DNA of 64,000 nt from positions 58,810,779-58,874,778 of the forward strand of contig NC_090319.1 in NCBI RefSeq assembly GCF_040869045.1. The letters run 5' to 3'. This DNA comes from Eurosta solidaginis (taxonomy: Eukaryota; Arthropoda; Insecta; Diptera; Tephritidae). Positions 10,901-22,377 of this stretch are shown in pieces. The stretch's first letter is position 1. Each line of letters opens with the position of its first letter. The notes under the pieces are model-generated. The model did not search any database. It had not been told where the DNA came from and saw only the letters and a program-made list of their open reading frames with translations. A program made the translations under genes and the position numbers.

Positions 10901-13900
10901 ATTTCAAAACTTTATTTAACCGGGGGTCACGCATTGGCAGTGGTTCGGCCAGTCCAGAAAGTGTCATGAAAATATTCCCTCTAAAAATTTATTTGCCAGA
11001 CATCGTTTGGAGTCGGTGTAAAACATATGTATACCAAAAATTGAAAAAGAGGTTCACAGACAGTATGGAATGCAGAGTTTACCTCTTTCATGGGTTCTTT
11101 AAAGGACAAAAAGTAATTTCCTTATTTAAAATAGTTTTATCGGCGTTATTATTTTGCAAATAAAAAACCATTTACCTCAAACATATTACGAAATCTGATA
11201 GACTACAGTGGAGTTTTATTTATAAAGTATCCCTTTTAAATTAAAATACAGATGCTAGCTATTTTTTTTCTTTTTTATGACATTGTAGTAAAAATTAATT
11301 ATTTTTTATTCTGTTATGTCTTTTATGAAAAAAATTTATAAAACGCAAAGAAAGTTGCCTTGAACTTTTAACTTTTTTTCTTAGCCTTAAAAATTTGTAT
11401 TTAGTCTTTCTTAACTTTTTATTTTTGTCAATCTAGCCTTGTTTCTGAAAAGGTTCTGGCAACACTGCTAATAACAGTTGTGTCAATATACCTAGCATGT
11501 ACTTGGTGTTACAACTTCAAAATATATATAGGCTAGCTTATGTCAAAATGGTCAGCAAAAAAAATTTTGATTGAGCCATGTCTGTCCGTTAACATAATAA
11601 CTTGAGCAACAATTAAGATATTGACCTTATGAGGAAAAATATAAATATATTTATTAAATTTATAATTTTTTAAAAGGAGCGTGGCGCAGCCCACATTAAG
11701 GGCCAATTAATGGTGACTTATCCATAACCAGATAAAACAGCTGATCGAACCAACCTAATGGAAATCAATGTAATGATTAATGGTGCCATACCATAACGCT
11801 AAAGCTATAACCATATCATAGCCAACCAATTAGTTTTTGGTTTTTCGCCATATCCATAACCTAAAAATATTTGTGTTGGAGAATTTATTAACTTTTTGTA
11901 GCTTTTATTTATTGTTTTGGATACGTTTTGACTAAGAGACTTATTTTTTGTGGTATATGTTTGTAATTTTTTGCGTTTTCTTTTTTTATGAAATTTTCAC
12001 AATTTTTAGGTTAAGGCACCAATAACTGATGCAAATTTGATATGGATAAGTAAAAATATGGTTATGACTATGGCGTTAGGGTTAAGGAAGTTTTTATGGC
12101 CCTTTAGAGGAAAAAAGTTTTAGAAGCCGTTAATTCTATTATACACCATCAACATTAATTGGTGCTTAGACGCCTAAGTGATTTTGGTCGTTTCGTAACA
12201 AGTAACGCCAGCTAGCCCTGTATCGTGATAACTGATGCCAATTGGGAGCACCAGGGGAGGTCAAGTTTTCCTCTACCTGCCTCTCGCAACTCAGTGGAGG
12301 TCTCCCCCTTCCTCTGCTTCCAAACTGTGGTGTGGACTAAAATACTTTCTTGGTCGGAGCGTCTTCGTCCATTCACATGACCTAGCCAGCGAAGCCTTTG
12401 GGTTTTTATTCGCTGTACTATCGTCATATTTGCATAAAGCTCGCTTTGTGTTTTGCTGATAATGCTGGTTCACAAATAAACGAGATCCTTCTCATTCTCG
12501 AATTTATATCCGTCAACAGTTACTGCCAAAGCACGAAGGCGCTGATTCTTTCTTGGATGACAAGTACTTCGTCTTGTCCTTTTTACAGCAAGACCCCTCT
12601 TTGCTCTATTATATATGAACAAAATCGGTTTGCGACCATGGATTTCTTACAATCTAAAGACAGAATATACTGCGGTTTCTTTATCAAAACTCTTCTGTAA
12701 GTAAAAATTCGAAAAAGCGGAACAACGTTTCCTTTTCAATGACATGAAGACCTTGCTCATAGAAAAACCAATTTATGTAGAAGCCACAGCAAACGTAAGA
12801 AGTTTTAAATTTTATTTTTAAAAGTTTACATTTCTGAAATATTTCTAGGGTTTCTACTTTTTTACACTTGTAAATGTTGCCCGATATAGGCCCCTTTTTT
12901 ACCCTAACTCCAGATTTTGACGGTGTATTCGAAATTCTAGATATGCACGGTTTTGTATGCTTGGCAAGCCTTTCGACATATTGACTGAGGGGACTACATA
13001 TAACCCGGCTGTCAGTTCGAAAACGGCCTATCTCAAAACATTTTTTCGAAAGCGTCATTTCAGAACATTTTCATATTTATATCTAGGGGTTTAAGTAGAC
13101 AAATACCGTTCTTCAAAAATTCCCAGAACTGTTTGCTCCATATTTGGAATGTATATTCTGTATCACGCTCTTCCACATCATCTCCCTATGAGGAATGTTC
13201 TATGTCGAAAAGTTTTTCACTTCTACTATGGCCTGATGTTGTTGTTGTTGTATTAACGCCTGATCGCTTTCTTTATCGGTCCCTGGACTCAATCTCCCCT
13301 AGATAGAGCATTCCTTAACCTAAACTAGTTTTAAAGTTGGGGCATTCGATGTGCGCACAGAATATTTTGAATAAAACTATTGACTACACGTTTATAGATC
13401 CTCAGAAGTAACATTTCATCCAGATGAGAGCCATGGATCAGTGCCCTCTAGAATCAGGATCGACACCACCTCATTGTTTTGTAGGTTTATCTGTAAGATT
13501 TTTAACATCATTGCTTTGCTTGTTTAGCACGTCCTCCGAATTCATCATCTCAAATATTTTGATCGTGGTATTAATCAGCTCCTTTTCTTCTGAACTCCAT
13601 CCTTCGGTAGACATTTGACCAGGAAGTTCACTGCAATCTATTAGTCGCACAGTCACTTCGTCTTTTTGGGGACAACCGGAGTCGTACGGGTAAGCTGGAA
13701 TCTTGTCGTTACCTCCATTAAGCTTATCAACCACTTCGTCTTTTTTTATACTGCATTATTCCCCTCCTCTTTCTGTCTTGCAGCTTCCCTCTTCGCTCTG
13801 CTTTGCAGATCTATAGCCCTGCTATTCCAGGTAGATCGCGTGGCGGTGTTAGCATTGGTCCGTTTGCCTTTTCCCTTTCGCATCCTAAAAGCAGGTTTGT

Positions 13901-16530
13901 TGTCTATAGGCGATCGCTGCCTTCTTTCTGTACCTGTGCGGGACTTCTTATTTTTCTTGATGTGATAAGGAGACTGCCCGAAGGTTTTGGTTGATGGTCC
14001 TTTGCTGGATTTTGATCCGGTACGTCCCAGAAAATAGCACCATTAAAGTACTAACCTGACCATCATGGGAAAGATTTGATGTGAGCACGTAAGGTTAGTT
14101 TAGGTTATCCAAACCCCTTGGGTCGCCAGAACCTCGCCTGCTAAGTAAACAGGATTCGCCGCAGGCAGATGGGGTTGACAATTTAGTTGAAGAAGCTACT
14201 CATTGAACTGGCAACCTCTTAAAAGGATTGAGGTACACAACTCCTTAAATCCATGTTCGGAGCTCCTTCCTCCTTAGTACCACGCGAATATAATACTACT
14301 GGTAATGTGAAAGAACTATCTTTCATTCGCCGTCTCAACGCGTCTCAACTCTAGTTCTCTGGCCCCCGTGTCAAACCGTTGCCTCCCCGAACTGCAAGCC
14401 TTCCTCGCTATCCGTATTCGAATCCCTCGTCTTTTTTTTGAAAGTGCTTAATTTCCTCTTTAAGGTACGACCAGGTGCGCTTAACGGTCTAATCCGCCAC
14501 AGCAGCGCTCCTTGCTATGGTAAGACTGCCAGTATTGGGAAGACTCCGTCTATATAGTGCCTTATATGCCCTTGGCTGCAAATCATCCAATAGGCACGGT
14601 CAAATAACATTCTGTATATTCTTTCAGGTCATGGTGCAGATGTCAAATGTGTGCATTGGCATCCACAAAAAGGTCTAATTGTGTCGGGCAGTAAAGATAA
14701 TCAGCAACCCATAAAATTATGGGATCCAAAGAGCGGTAGTGCTTTGGCTACACTGTAAGTCGGATCACTAAACAACAAATACACGCATATGTACATACAT
14801 TTTCAACAAATTTCATCCGTTTATAGGCACGCACACAAATCGACTGTGATGGATTTAAAATGGAACGACAATGGCAATTGGCTTGTTACCGCATCGCGTG
14901 ACCATTTGCTCAAATTATTCGATTTGCGCAATTTGCGTGAAGAGATGCAAGTCTTTCGGGGTCACAAGAAGGAAGCTAGCTCTGTATCTTGGCATCCCAT
15001 ACACGAGGGACTCTTCTGTTCGGGTGGTTCAGATGGTTCGATACTCTTTTGGAATGTAGGTACTGACAAAGAAATTGGCGGTGTAGAGACCGCGCATGAT
15101 AGCATTGTTTGGACATTGGCCTGGCATCCTTTGGGGCATATACTATGCTCAGGCTCCAACGATCATACCATTAAATTTTGGACACGTAACAGACCCGGTG
15201 ATCTGATGCGTGACAAATATAATTTGAATACGCTGCCTGCTAGTTTGGCAGCGCTGGATGATTGTGAATATGGTGAGTAGTGCAAAACTTGGAAGATTTT
15301 CTGAAGAATGCATGATATTTATGTATGTATATTGTTTATTTCTTTTCAGATGACGCTGTAATTCCTGGCATGGGTCCTGAGGATAAAGTTGAATTCACCG
15401 AAAGTCTCACTGCCGACAAGGGCTTTATACCCGGCTTAGATTTGGATCCATCCAGAGCAGGCGATAAAGATCGTGAAAAGAAAGTACCATATAGCAAACC
15501 TATACCACGCAACTTCCAAGCACAATGGGCCGGTGTGCGACGTCCCGATGATAGTAGCTTTTATGATGAGTTGGCTATGCGCGAGCCAAAGGATACTAGC
15601 GGCTTGTCGCTTCAACAAATTAGCGAAAGTACAATAGAGGGAATGTTGGCGAGTGGTGTGCTCACTACTATGGATCCGCAAGCCATAGTAGGACTACTCG
15701 TTTACAATCGTTTTATACGCGTACATCCCGATTCTCGCGTAATGGTTGCCATAAGACAGGGACCCGATTATTTAAATAAATATATTGATGCTGGCAAATT
15801 GGATGAGTTGCGCGATGTTGTACAGACACATGATCGTTCGCGTTCAATATCGCCTACTTTGGTGGGACGGGAGACCTCCCCACCAACAAAACGTTCACGC
15901 TTTGAGGGGCGTCAACACAGTGCGCAGCTGGTATGTGTGCGCGAATTGCTGAGTCTTAAAAAACCCTTTTTCCCATGTTTGTTGCAATTGAAAGCGCAAC
16001 TGGCACAACAAAACTCGGAATATGTGGATGATGAACGCGGTTCACCTCAGCCCCAGCAACAACAAAACTTCCGGGAATCTCAGTTTCAACAGCAACAACA
16101 ACAATCCCCAATGCAACAACAGCAAACTCGTCCAAGTCCGTGGGCAACAGGTTCACCTTTCCAACAATCACAACAGCAGCAGCAGCAACAACCAAATCCA
16201 TGGAGTGGACCAAGCATGGTAGGTGGCACGAATGGCGGTCAAAAGGTGATACCACCATTAATGCCAAACGGCAATTATAAGGGCAACAATGGGCCTTTCA
16301 ATGGTTCAAACTTTGATGATAGTATGAACTATGGCGGTGGTGGTGGTGGCGGCTCAATTTCGGACGATAACATGCATACAAATATTAAAAATAACAACAA
16401 TATGGACAACAATAGTAATAGTAACAAAAACAACAATAGCAATAGCAAAAACAAAAATCAGCGCCGCGGCCATCGTCGCGGTGGAGGTGGTCGTAACCGT
16501 GGTGGGCGCAACAATAACCGACGATTTTAG
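7970..16530 (+). CDS. Wdr33: Wdr33 orthologue, 3' part (cleavage/polyadenylation factor)
   Basis: WDR33 is the WD40 subunit of the nuclear CPSF complex that, with CPSF30, binds the AAUAAA signal for mRNA 3'-end cleavage and polyadenylation. Exons are 7970-8067, 14628-14754, 14827-15272 and 15350-16530. All junctions are GT-AG and in phase, giving 616 codons plus a stop at 16528-16530. WD40 repeats are clear ([55 protein letters not shown]). They are followed by the family segment VIPGMG...[14 protein letters not shown], a Gln-rich stretch and a Gly/Asn-rich tail ending in RG repeats. The N-terminal exons with the first WD40 repeats lie upstream of the window. The intron at 8068-14627 is packed with mobile elements. 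Orthology is sure; the exact end of the Q-rich region is less so (a GTATGT lies in frame at 15931). Confidence 0.95.
8337..9730. mobile_element. Helentron/HINE-like element with central minisatellite
   Basis: This insertion interrupts the MITE between a T run and AGGTTATGG, with no obvious target duplication. Near its ends is a perfect 15-bp inverted repeat: TTAAACGGTTTTATT at 8335-8349 and its complement at 9687-9701. Between them are a unique head (8350-8490), a minisatellite (8500-9420) and a unique tail. Sub-terminal inverted repeats, a central minisatellite and no target duplication are the plan of Helentron-derived (DINE/HINE) elements. That assignment is inference. A related copy is at 60530-61300. 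Confidence 0.6.
8500..9420. repeat. minisatellite, about nine units of about 116 bp
   Basis: The phrase GTGGTCCGATTTGGCTCATA and close variants recur at about 8525, 8642, 8761, 8872, 8976, 9092, 9208, 9326 and 9388. GCCGCTAGGTGGCGCAAGG also occurs in each unit. Long frames on both strands here reflect the repeat, not genes. Confidence 0.9.
9901..10366. other. intron DNA, nothing recognised
   Basis: Wdr33 intron sequence between two mobile elements. A 90-codon frame at 9925-10197 has no family features. A short TAAA repeat lies at 9907-9923. Confidence 0.4.
10367..11467. mobile_element. non-autonomous hAT element
   Basis: The ends are CAGTGTTGCCA and its complement TGGCAACACTG. They are flanked by an 8-bp duplication, CTAATGAC (10359-10366) and CTAATAAC (11468-11475), with one mismatch. 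End sequence and duplication length are those of hAT transposons. The 1.1 kb body has no transposase and contains an old SINE fragment. Confidence 0.8.
10965..11070 (+). repeat. diverged fragment of the tRNA-derived SINE
   Basis: GTCATGAAAATATTCCCTCT, then TTTGCCAGACATCG and GGAGTCGGTGTAAAACAT, match the body of the full SINE at 50990-51340 at moderate identity. It lies inside the hAT element. Confidence 0.5.
11699..12103. mobile_element. PIF/Harbinger-type MITE, long subfamily
   Basis: 405 bp beginning AGGGCCAATTAATGGTG and ending ATGGCCCT, flanked by TTA on both sides (11696-11698 and 12104-12106). It is collinear with the copies at 16959-17350 and 8122-9897. No coding capacity. Confidence 0.8.
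12200..12440 (-). pseudogene. RTE-like LINE, C-terminal remnant
   Basis: Minus-strand frames read [11 protein letters not shown], then after a frameshift a stretch like [26 protein letters not shown] and the downstream W-x3-A-x-DR-x2-W pattern mark the C-terminus of RTE-like endonuclease/reverse transcriptases. Frameshifts and the short length make it a dead fragment within the Wdr33 intron. Confidence 0.55.
12441..13230. other. intron DNA, nothing recognised
   Basis: A minus-strand frame of 124 codons at 12684-13058 and a plus frame at 12398-12700 show no family motif. They are judged chance. Confidence 0.35.
13235..13955 (-). mobile_element. possible retroelement remnant, minus strand
   Basis: A (GTT)n tract at 13237-13251 has the look of a minus-strand (CAA)n tail. 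Upstream on that strand, decayed frames include a Lys/Arg/Ser-rich segment near 13940-13760 and an 87-codon frame at 13734-13471. They could be an old LINE ORF1, but no diagnostic motif is present. Confidence 0.3.
13956..14260 (-). repeat. old copy of the (CAA)n-tailed short element
   Basis: Read on the minus strand it parallels the full copy at 32263-32722. Shared phrases include GTTGACAATT, CAGGATTCGCCGC, GGTCGCCAGA, CACCATTAAAGT and GATGGTCCTTTGC, at clearly lower identity. The tail has decayed. Confidence 0.6.
14261..14627. other. end of the large Wdr33 intron
   Basis: No repeat or exon recognised. It ends in TTCTTTCAG, the acceptor of the second visible exon. Confidence 0.4.
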
Positions 16531-16585
16531 TTATAGAAAAAAAATGAAGAAAGTTTAAATAATAAGAAAAGGCCTAAATTAGTTT

Positions 16586-16591
16586 AATAAA
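16586..16591 (+). promoter_or_regulatory. polyadenylation signal of Wdr33
   Basis: AATAAA lies 56 bases after the stop codon, in TTTAATAAACATTTTTCACC. It is the only close canonical signal. Confidence 0.7.
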
Positions 16592-16955
16592 CATTTTTCA
16601 CCACACTGGTGAATTAAGTTACTGTTGCTAAAGCGCTTAAAATCATAAGGATGAAGAAATGTGCTCTTGTTCATGTTGTTACACATTGAGAAGGCAGTTC
16701 AGATTTATCTCATTTAATAGCTATGGTGTAATGGTATATTTCCTACTCGCTGTGTGAAAGCATATACAAATTTCCTTTTTTCTCTTTATGCTTCTATGTT
16801 TTTTGCTGTTGCTAAAGAGGAGGCATCGGAAAACATGGAATGCTAACTGAACACGTGTAGAAAATTAACCGCGTTGCAAGAAAAGCTGCGCTCATTTAAT
16901 TTTTACACACACACCGTTCGGTTATCTGTCAAATAAATTGCTGGTAAGCGTTAAT
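16592..16955. other. 3' flank of Wdr33, nothing recognised
   Basis: Non-coding DNA between the polyadenylation signal and the next MITE. Confidence 0.4.
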
Positions 16956-16958
16956 TTA

Positions 16959-17350
16959 AGGGCCAATTAATGGTGACTTATAACCATAAAACCATAACCA
17001 GATAAAACAGCTGAACCAACCTTATGGAAATCAATGTAATCGATTAATGGTGCCATATCATAACGCTAACGCCATAACCATACCATAGCCGACCAATTGG
17101 TTTTTGGTTTCTCGCGATATCCAAACCTAAAAATATTTGAGTTGGTGAATTTAATAACTTTTTGTAGATTATGACTAAGATACTTATTTTTTGTGGAATA
17201 TGTTTGTAATTTTTTGCGTTTTCTTCATTTTTATGAAATTTTCACGATTTTTAGATTAAGGCACCATTAATCGATCACATTTGAGATGGTTATGGATATG
17301 GGTATGGTTACGACTATGGCATTAGGGTCAGGGGAAGTTGAATTGGCCCT
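16959..17350. mobile_element. PIF/Harbinger-type MITE, long subfamily
   Basis: 392 bp running from AGGGCCAATTAATGGTG to GAATTGGCCCT, flanked by TTA on each side (16956-16958 and 17351-17353). Its ends are the best-preserved inverted repeat of the family in this window. Confidence 0.85.
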
Positions 17351-17354
17351 TTAA

Positions 17355-19018
17355 GATGGAGAAAACTGAGTCAAATTTATTTAACGTATGGTAAATTTCA
17401 CACTCACTTCAGATAATATGGAAAACGAGGTCTTGAATCCTTTATGGTTCTATGGTGTTACATAAGCCCATATTGTAAGTAATAATATATAATTTACTTT
17501 ATGAGTCTGTGACAGTTTAAATGAAAAGAACATGCTACTAAAACTGCAAATATACATACAAAGCATTAATTTTAGTAAATTTTTCTTTAACTTCATGCGT
17601 GATTTTTTACTTTCATATATGAACAGTTGGCGGTCAAAAGGGCATTTATATGAGGAGTGAATAAAAGCGAAACTTATAAACATATCCGTAAAAGTGTTAT
17701 AAAAAAGTCAGTAAAAACGGAACATTGTTTTCTCCCATTCAAAAAATGACGCATCGATTCACAGGACTCATCTTTTTTCTCTTTAAGAAGAGGACATACC
17801 AAATCATTAAAGATTAACACATCATAAAATCATCATCTAACTCTGAAGTTGTCCGAAAGTTATGTCTAAAATAATTACGAAGTGATCCTGAAATTGTGCC
17901 AAATTGGTCCTGAATAGTATCCAAATGATACCGAATATAACCCAGCAGTGATCCTTAAAGTAATCCTAAAGCATTTCGGAAATCATGCCAAAAAGTTCAC
18001 AAAACAGATTGGTCCAAGTCCGCTAATCCATTACGCCTGGACAAATGTGGCACTTAGCTCTATATTAGTTGATATGCGCACAATCAATCCACTCTTAATA
18101 TAAATCCCAATTTTACCGCCGACCGCTCATATGTACGCATAAATATGTTAAATAAGCGTAACCGAGCACAAACATTTAGAGTCATAAATGAGTCATACAT
18201 ACACCTTAGGGCTCGGAGTTAATGCTCTAAATAAAATCATTTAGACGTTTGAAATAAATCTATGCATTTCTTTTCTTGTGTTGGCTGTGCTTTATGCGCA
18301 TAAATTCATACATAGTAGCAAAAATATGAGTCGTGGGTTTGCTCCTATGACTCTCATTCTAATATTTTGTCTGACTTCTATTTGTTGAATGAATCGGGAT
18401 TAGAATGCTCACGAGAGACTTATGAATGTGCGCAGTAAACGAACTCAATAAAAGTCATGTAATCTGCCACGATTATAGTACTATGCGAGTCTTATTAGAG
18501 TCTAAAAAACTAATTTTGGGGTCTCCGAAATGCGCACATATTGAAAAATATAGGCGTGTTAAAAAAAGAACGCAAATAATTTAATTTAACATGTTTAAGG
18601 TATATTTGTATGTACGCTTTTTAGTAAAAATAGAATGAGTCTGAAGGAAAGTCATGATTAATTAATTTTGCATGAAAAAAAAAAAAAAATGAAGCAATCA
18701 CTGTTGTAAATTATTAATTAAACATACTTTGATGTTGGAGCTCTTTAAAAATATTATATTACCTATTTTCCCTTTCATTTTATTAGCTATTATTTAATTA
18801 AGGAATCATGCAAACAAACATGTGTATAAATAGATATGTATGTATGTATGTATGAATAAGAAAAGAAAGGAACCAACGATTTGATTTGTAAATTTTGTTT
18901 ATTTTAACTGGTGGAAAATGCAAATTGAATGCCAATGTTGGGTAAGGGCTAACTAACAAAAGTTATCTGGGCTGATAACCTGTGCGTATTCTCTAAACTA
19001 GAGGCTTACGCCGATCAC
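17355..19018. other. long non-coding stretch
   Basis: No gene found. A TGTA tetranucleotide run lies at about 18836-18855 and an A13 run near 18676. Between about 18060 and 18540, GCGCACA/TGTGCGC and GAGTC/GACTC phrases occur in both orientations, suggesting an old inverted-repeat element that I could not delimit. Confidence 0.35.
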
Positions 19019-19100
19019 TTTATCGGCGGCGGCGGCGTAGGCGGCGTAGGCTCTTATATATACCGGCGGCGTGGGCGGTGCGCCGGCGTACGGCGGTGTT
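19019..19100. repeat. GC-rich CGGCGGCGTAGG low-complexity island
   Basis: Repeats of GGCGGCGTAGG and CGGCG variants make this about 80-bp patch strikingly GC-rich against AT-rich surroundings. The Gly/Ala frame across it is short and unsupported. Confidence 0.6.
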
Positions 19101-19905
19101 CTTACTTTAAAAAGCTTGATTTTTCTATTTGAAAAAATAATATTTAGGAAAGGTGTTGTTTGTATGTATTTAAGGAAATCAACGTTTTTGCCTCAAAATC
19201 TCGCAGATCGTTCAACAATTTTCAGGAGTAGCTCCTTGCGGAGGGATTGTCTCTCATTCACTTACTCCAGAGATGCTTCGAACCTAATCCCGGTCTTTGG
19301 AATTGGTACTGCTGCGTCTGCTGAAAAGAAATAGAGATACATAAAATGGTCACACTTTTGTCTGTATATCTCTTGCAAAGCGTAGTTTTACCTGGGGTTA
19401 ACTCCTAATAATCGTCGCGAACACAATTTCTCTAAATCATTTGTGGCTCTTTGGCGGTCACGCACAAAGGCGACTTAAGGGTTGCTATTAATGGTCTATT
19501 AATACGCATGATTCTCGTGGCACAGGGTGCATCCAGTTTTTTCGAGCTACAAATCCCGATGATTAGAATTCCCGATGTGCGAACAGTAGCAATCCCGACC
19601 ATCAGTCGCTACCACGCCTCCTGACGCTCACCCATATGCCAGCACAGAAGCTATAGGACTGCGACTTCGAACTCATATGTACCTTCGTCGACGTCACTTT
19701 CCTAGATGCTCTAGGTGTAGCTCCTAAGGCTTTGTAACGGATGTTTTTGTCGCGCTATGCTGCCGAGCTACACCAGAGAAACTTCTTGAAGCGTTTGAGA
19801 GTGACTATTCGGCCAAGGATGCCGCCAAGGAAGCAGTCTAAGTGGATGTTTTGTGTCTTATGGAGCTTTTAGGCCGTTGGTATTCAAGCAAAAAACAAGG
19901 TTTTT
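19101..19905. other. non-coding, possibly old retroelement sequence
   Basis: Moderately GC-richer than the flanks, with no open frame of useful length. No family could be named. Confidence 0.3.
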
Positions 19906-20230
19906 TTTTCTTCTACATGTTTCGGTGCTATTTTGCACCTTCCTCAGGAAGTCTGTTTATTGGACAAAAAACATAAAATAATTTATAAACATCGACGAAG
20001 TATATAGCATTTTCTACTAAACACTTACATTAATTGTATTTTACAATTTTTCCTCTTAAAACATATTAATTTACTGAAATATTTTTTTTATTTATTTTCA
20101 TTGATCGCCGTGGCGTAAGCACAACTAATATAGTCCACATGGTCCTTAAAATTGACAGCTTTTTTTTATTCTTTGCTGTATTCGATGACCTTCCAGTGTC
20201 AGTCTTGTTTTTTCTCTTCCTCCACATCTA
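19906..20230 (-). mobile_element. second Penelope-like element, 3' remnant
   Basis: Minus-strand DNA with a hammerhead ribozyme near its 3' end, laid out like the region after the ORF in the first PLE. The phrase ACCTTCCAGTGTCAG at 20192 recalls the decayed C-terminal segment there. No reverse transcriptase remains. The inner limit is approximate. Confidence 0.55.
19910..19951 (-). ncRNA. hammerhead ribozyme (PLE type)
   Basis: Minus strand: stem I CUUC (19951-19948) with GAAG (19913-19910), then CUGAGGA (19947-19941). One extra A precedes stem II GGUGC-loop-GCACC (19939-19924), which is perfect. GAAAC and the small stem III AC-AU-GU end in GUA before the cleavage point. It shares every core position, and the extra base after CUGAGGA, with the ribozyme at 1822-1863. 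The helices differ in sequence, which supports conserved structure. Confidence 0.8.
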
Positions 20231-21185
20231 AGTGGATGTCATTTGCGTAACTCGTTGGTAAAAATCGCATAATCCTCAGCGCATCTACATAATTAAAATT
20301 TTACAAGGACCCTGGATACAATTTTTAAAATGTAGACCAAAGTTTGCAGACGATTGTGTTCAAAACATTGATTTCAATAGTCTTCGTTAAATCAAAACGA
20401 TATTTTAGGATGAAAGTCGACCGATTTTAAGTTGAAAGATGTAAACTGCTGTTTTCGGACGTTATGATATAAGAGCTCATTATGGATGACCGACCGCGTA
20501 GCTTCAGTTTTCAGACTAGTTCGACTGTTCACTACGTTAGGGTAGTAGCACACATGGTCATTGGTTCGACTGTCTTGGGAAAGCTTTCGCGTCACCACTA
20601 TGAGTGTTCTTGCGGAGGACAAACCCTCACCTGGTAAATATATGTGCCTACGTATTCACATTTGTTAAAGGAGCCGTAACGTGTAGGTGATATTTAAACT
20701 TGGTTGATAGGCTATAATCAATGTCATTCAATCTAAGGGACTAGTTTTGCATAGGGCTGCCAACTTTATGAAATGTCAAAGCGGGAGACTTGGGTGTTGA
20801 AGTGTGAAAATCAAAATTTACATTTCAGACGCTATTTTATAGTTTCGCAAATAAACAACAGATGTTTGAATGTAAGCCCAAGTGATTTTTCAAACCCTTC
20901 TCATACTTACATATATCCTCAACTTAAATATGAGGTAAGAATCATTTCAAAGGAGTGTTTATGCCCCTAGAACCTACTAAAGGATTTTGCATCACTGATT
21001 TCGCTTATTCTTTCAGCCAATCGCAATGTATTATTTTTTTCAATCGGCACCTTTTTCGGGTAATTTGCTTTTTTTAACAACTTGAGGACAAACAAAAAAG
21101 TTAAGATTTTCAAAAATGGAAAACCCCAAGCAAAGCAGCATCCATGACGCAACCTTTATTGATCTCTCCGATCGAATAAGAGGGG
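20231..21185. other. non-coding stretch
   Basis: A 76-codon minus frame at 20392-20622 and others show no family motif. Nothing else recognised. Confidence 0.35.
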
Positions 21186-22010
21186 GAGGATGACGCTAGA
21201 GTAAGTAAATAGGGTCATTTGGAGCAAAGGAAAAGGGGACCTGCGGAAGGCAGCAAAATCGAGCGATTCAAGGTTGGATGGGCTTCCTGCGATGGTTCGG
21301 TCAATCCGAATGTGGATAAGGACAAGGATTGGCTAAACTTCAATTGGGATTGAGATCGCAATTGGCGTCTTGTCATGCCTGTTGTGGAGCCTGGTAGTAG
21401 ATGAACTGTTACAGAGGCTCTAAGAGACTGGCATTCGATATCAGGGGTGCGCGGACGATGTAGTAATGTTTACATGAGGCAGATTTTAGAGCACCCTTTT
21501 GCAAAGGGCATTGAGATTGTAAAAATAAAGGTTCCCAGAGGTACGGCTGAATCAATCCAGGAAGCACGTCGACAACACCTTATCAAAGGCTACAAGAGGA
21601 ATAATGGTGTGCAGACGAAATGCAGGAAAAAAATTGCGAACGCAGCCCCAACATCCCGAGATGGATGTACACAATGATAGTAAGACTCATCAAAGTCTGT
21701 AGCATTTGCGATGACATCGAGATCAATTCTGTTATGATACCGCTAACCAAGCTACAGCGTTTGGCGTGTGTCTGCATTTCAACAGTCATGCGCAAATACC
21801 CAACGGTGTCAATAAAGTTGTTGCTCGAGTTGGATCGCACACAATAAGGAAATAGCTTGAGCAGGAGGTGGCATACATCAGGGAACAACACCGGCTGCGG
21901 CAGTCAAAGGCACTAATAGAATGATACAACACAGAAGCCTTAGTATTTTAACAGGCATACTCATAGTTCACTGAAGACTAAAAATCCACATGCACAAACT
22001 AGGGATATGA
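21186..22010 (+). pseudogene. R1-like LINE reverse transcriptase, decayed
   Basis: Across several frames the plus strand gives LSCLLWSLVVDELLQRL, then GIRYQGCADDVV (21370-21465), the catalytic region of R1-clade reverse transcriptases with ADD kept. Further on is TKLQRLACVCIS (21745-21780), matching the R1 segment that follows the RT (KLQRLACLCI-type). Stops and frameshifts abound and the sequence between the two blocks is scrambled. Confidence 0.7.
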
Positions 22011-22347
22011 TCTACCAGTTGGTTCCGCGACAGCGAGAATGCAGCTCATGTTGTTGTTGACAACACTGGGGGGACCATAAATCTTCCGGATAACTTTTAT
22101 CCCGACATATTTCAAATCTATCCGACAATGTCCATTATTCCGAGTCACATATTCGGACCAGGTGTCATCTTCTCCAGTACCATATTAAACAAATCGCAAA
22201 ATATGGAGTCGCCTTTTTAAAGTCTGGTTTCGATTGACTCGGATAGTTTTACAATACCTTTATACATGTGTCTATTTTTCGATGTTCAACCAGCAATAGT
22301 TTAGAATTTTGATTGACCATCGTCGAAAAAATCTACTGTTGAAAAAT
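22011..22347. other. non-coding stretch
   Basis: No feature recognised between the R1-like remnant and the tail-only insertion. Confidence 0.35.
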
Positions 22348-22356
22348 AGCCCTTAC

Positions 22357-22377
22357 TGCTACAACAACAACAACAAC
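22357..22377 (+). mobile_element. 21-nt tail-only LINE/SINE insertion
   Basis: The insert is TGCTA(CAA)5C, the exact 3' end of the LINEs at 23726 and 27855. It is flanked by a perfect 9-bp repeat AGCCCTTAC (22348-22356 and 22378-22386). This fits an insertion in which reverse transcription stopped just after copying the tail. Confidence 0.7.

Noticed and set aside
12684..13058. 124-codon minus frame in the Wdr33 intron
   Set aside because: No recognisable domain, and neighbouring DNA is old retroelement debris.
15956..16267. Minus-strand frame opposite Wdr33
   Set aside because: It is a shadow of the Gln-rich coding repeats; no signals of its own.
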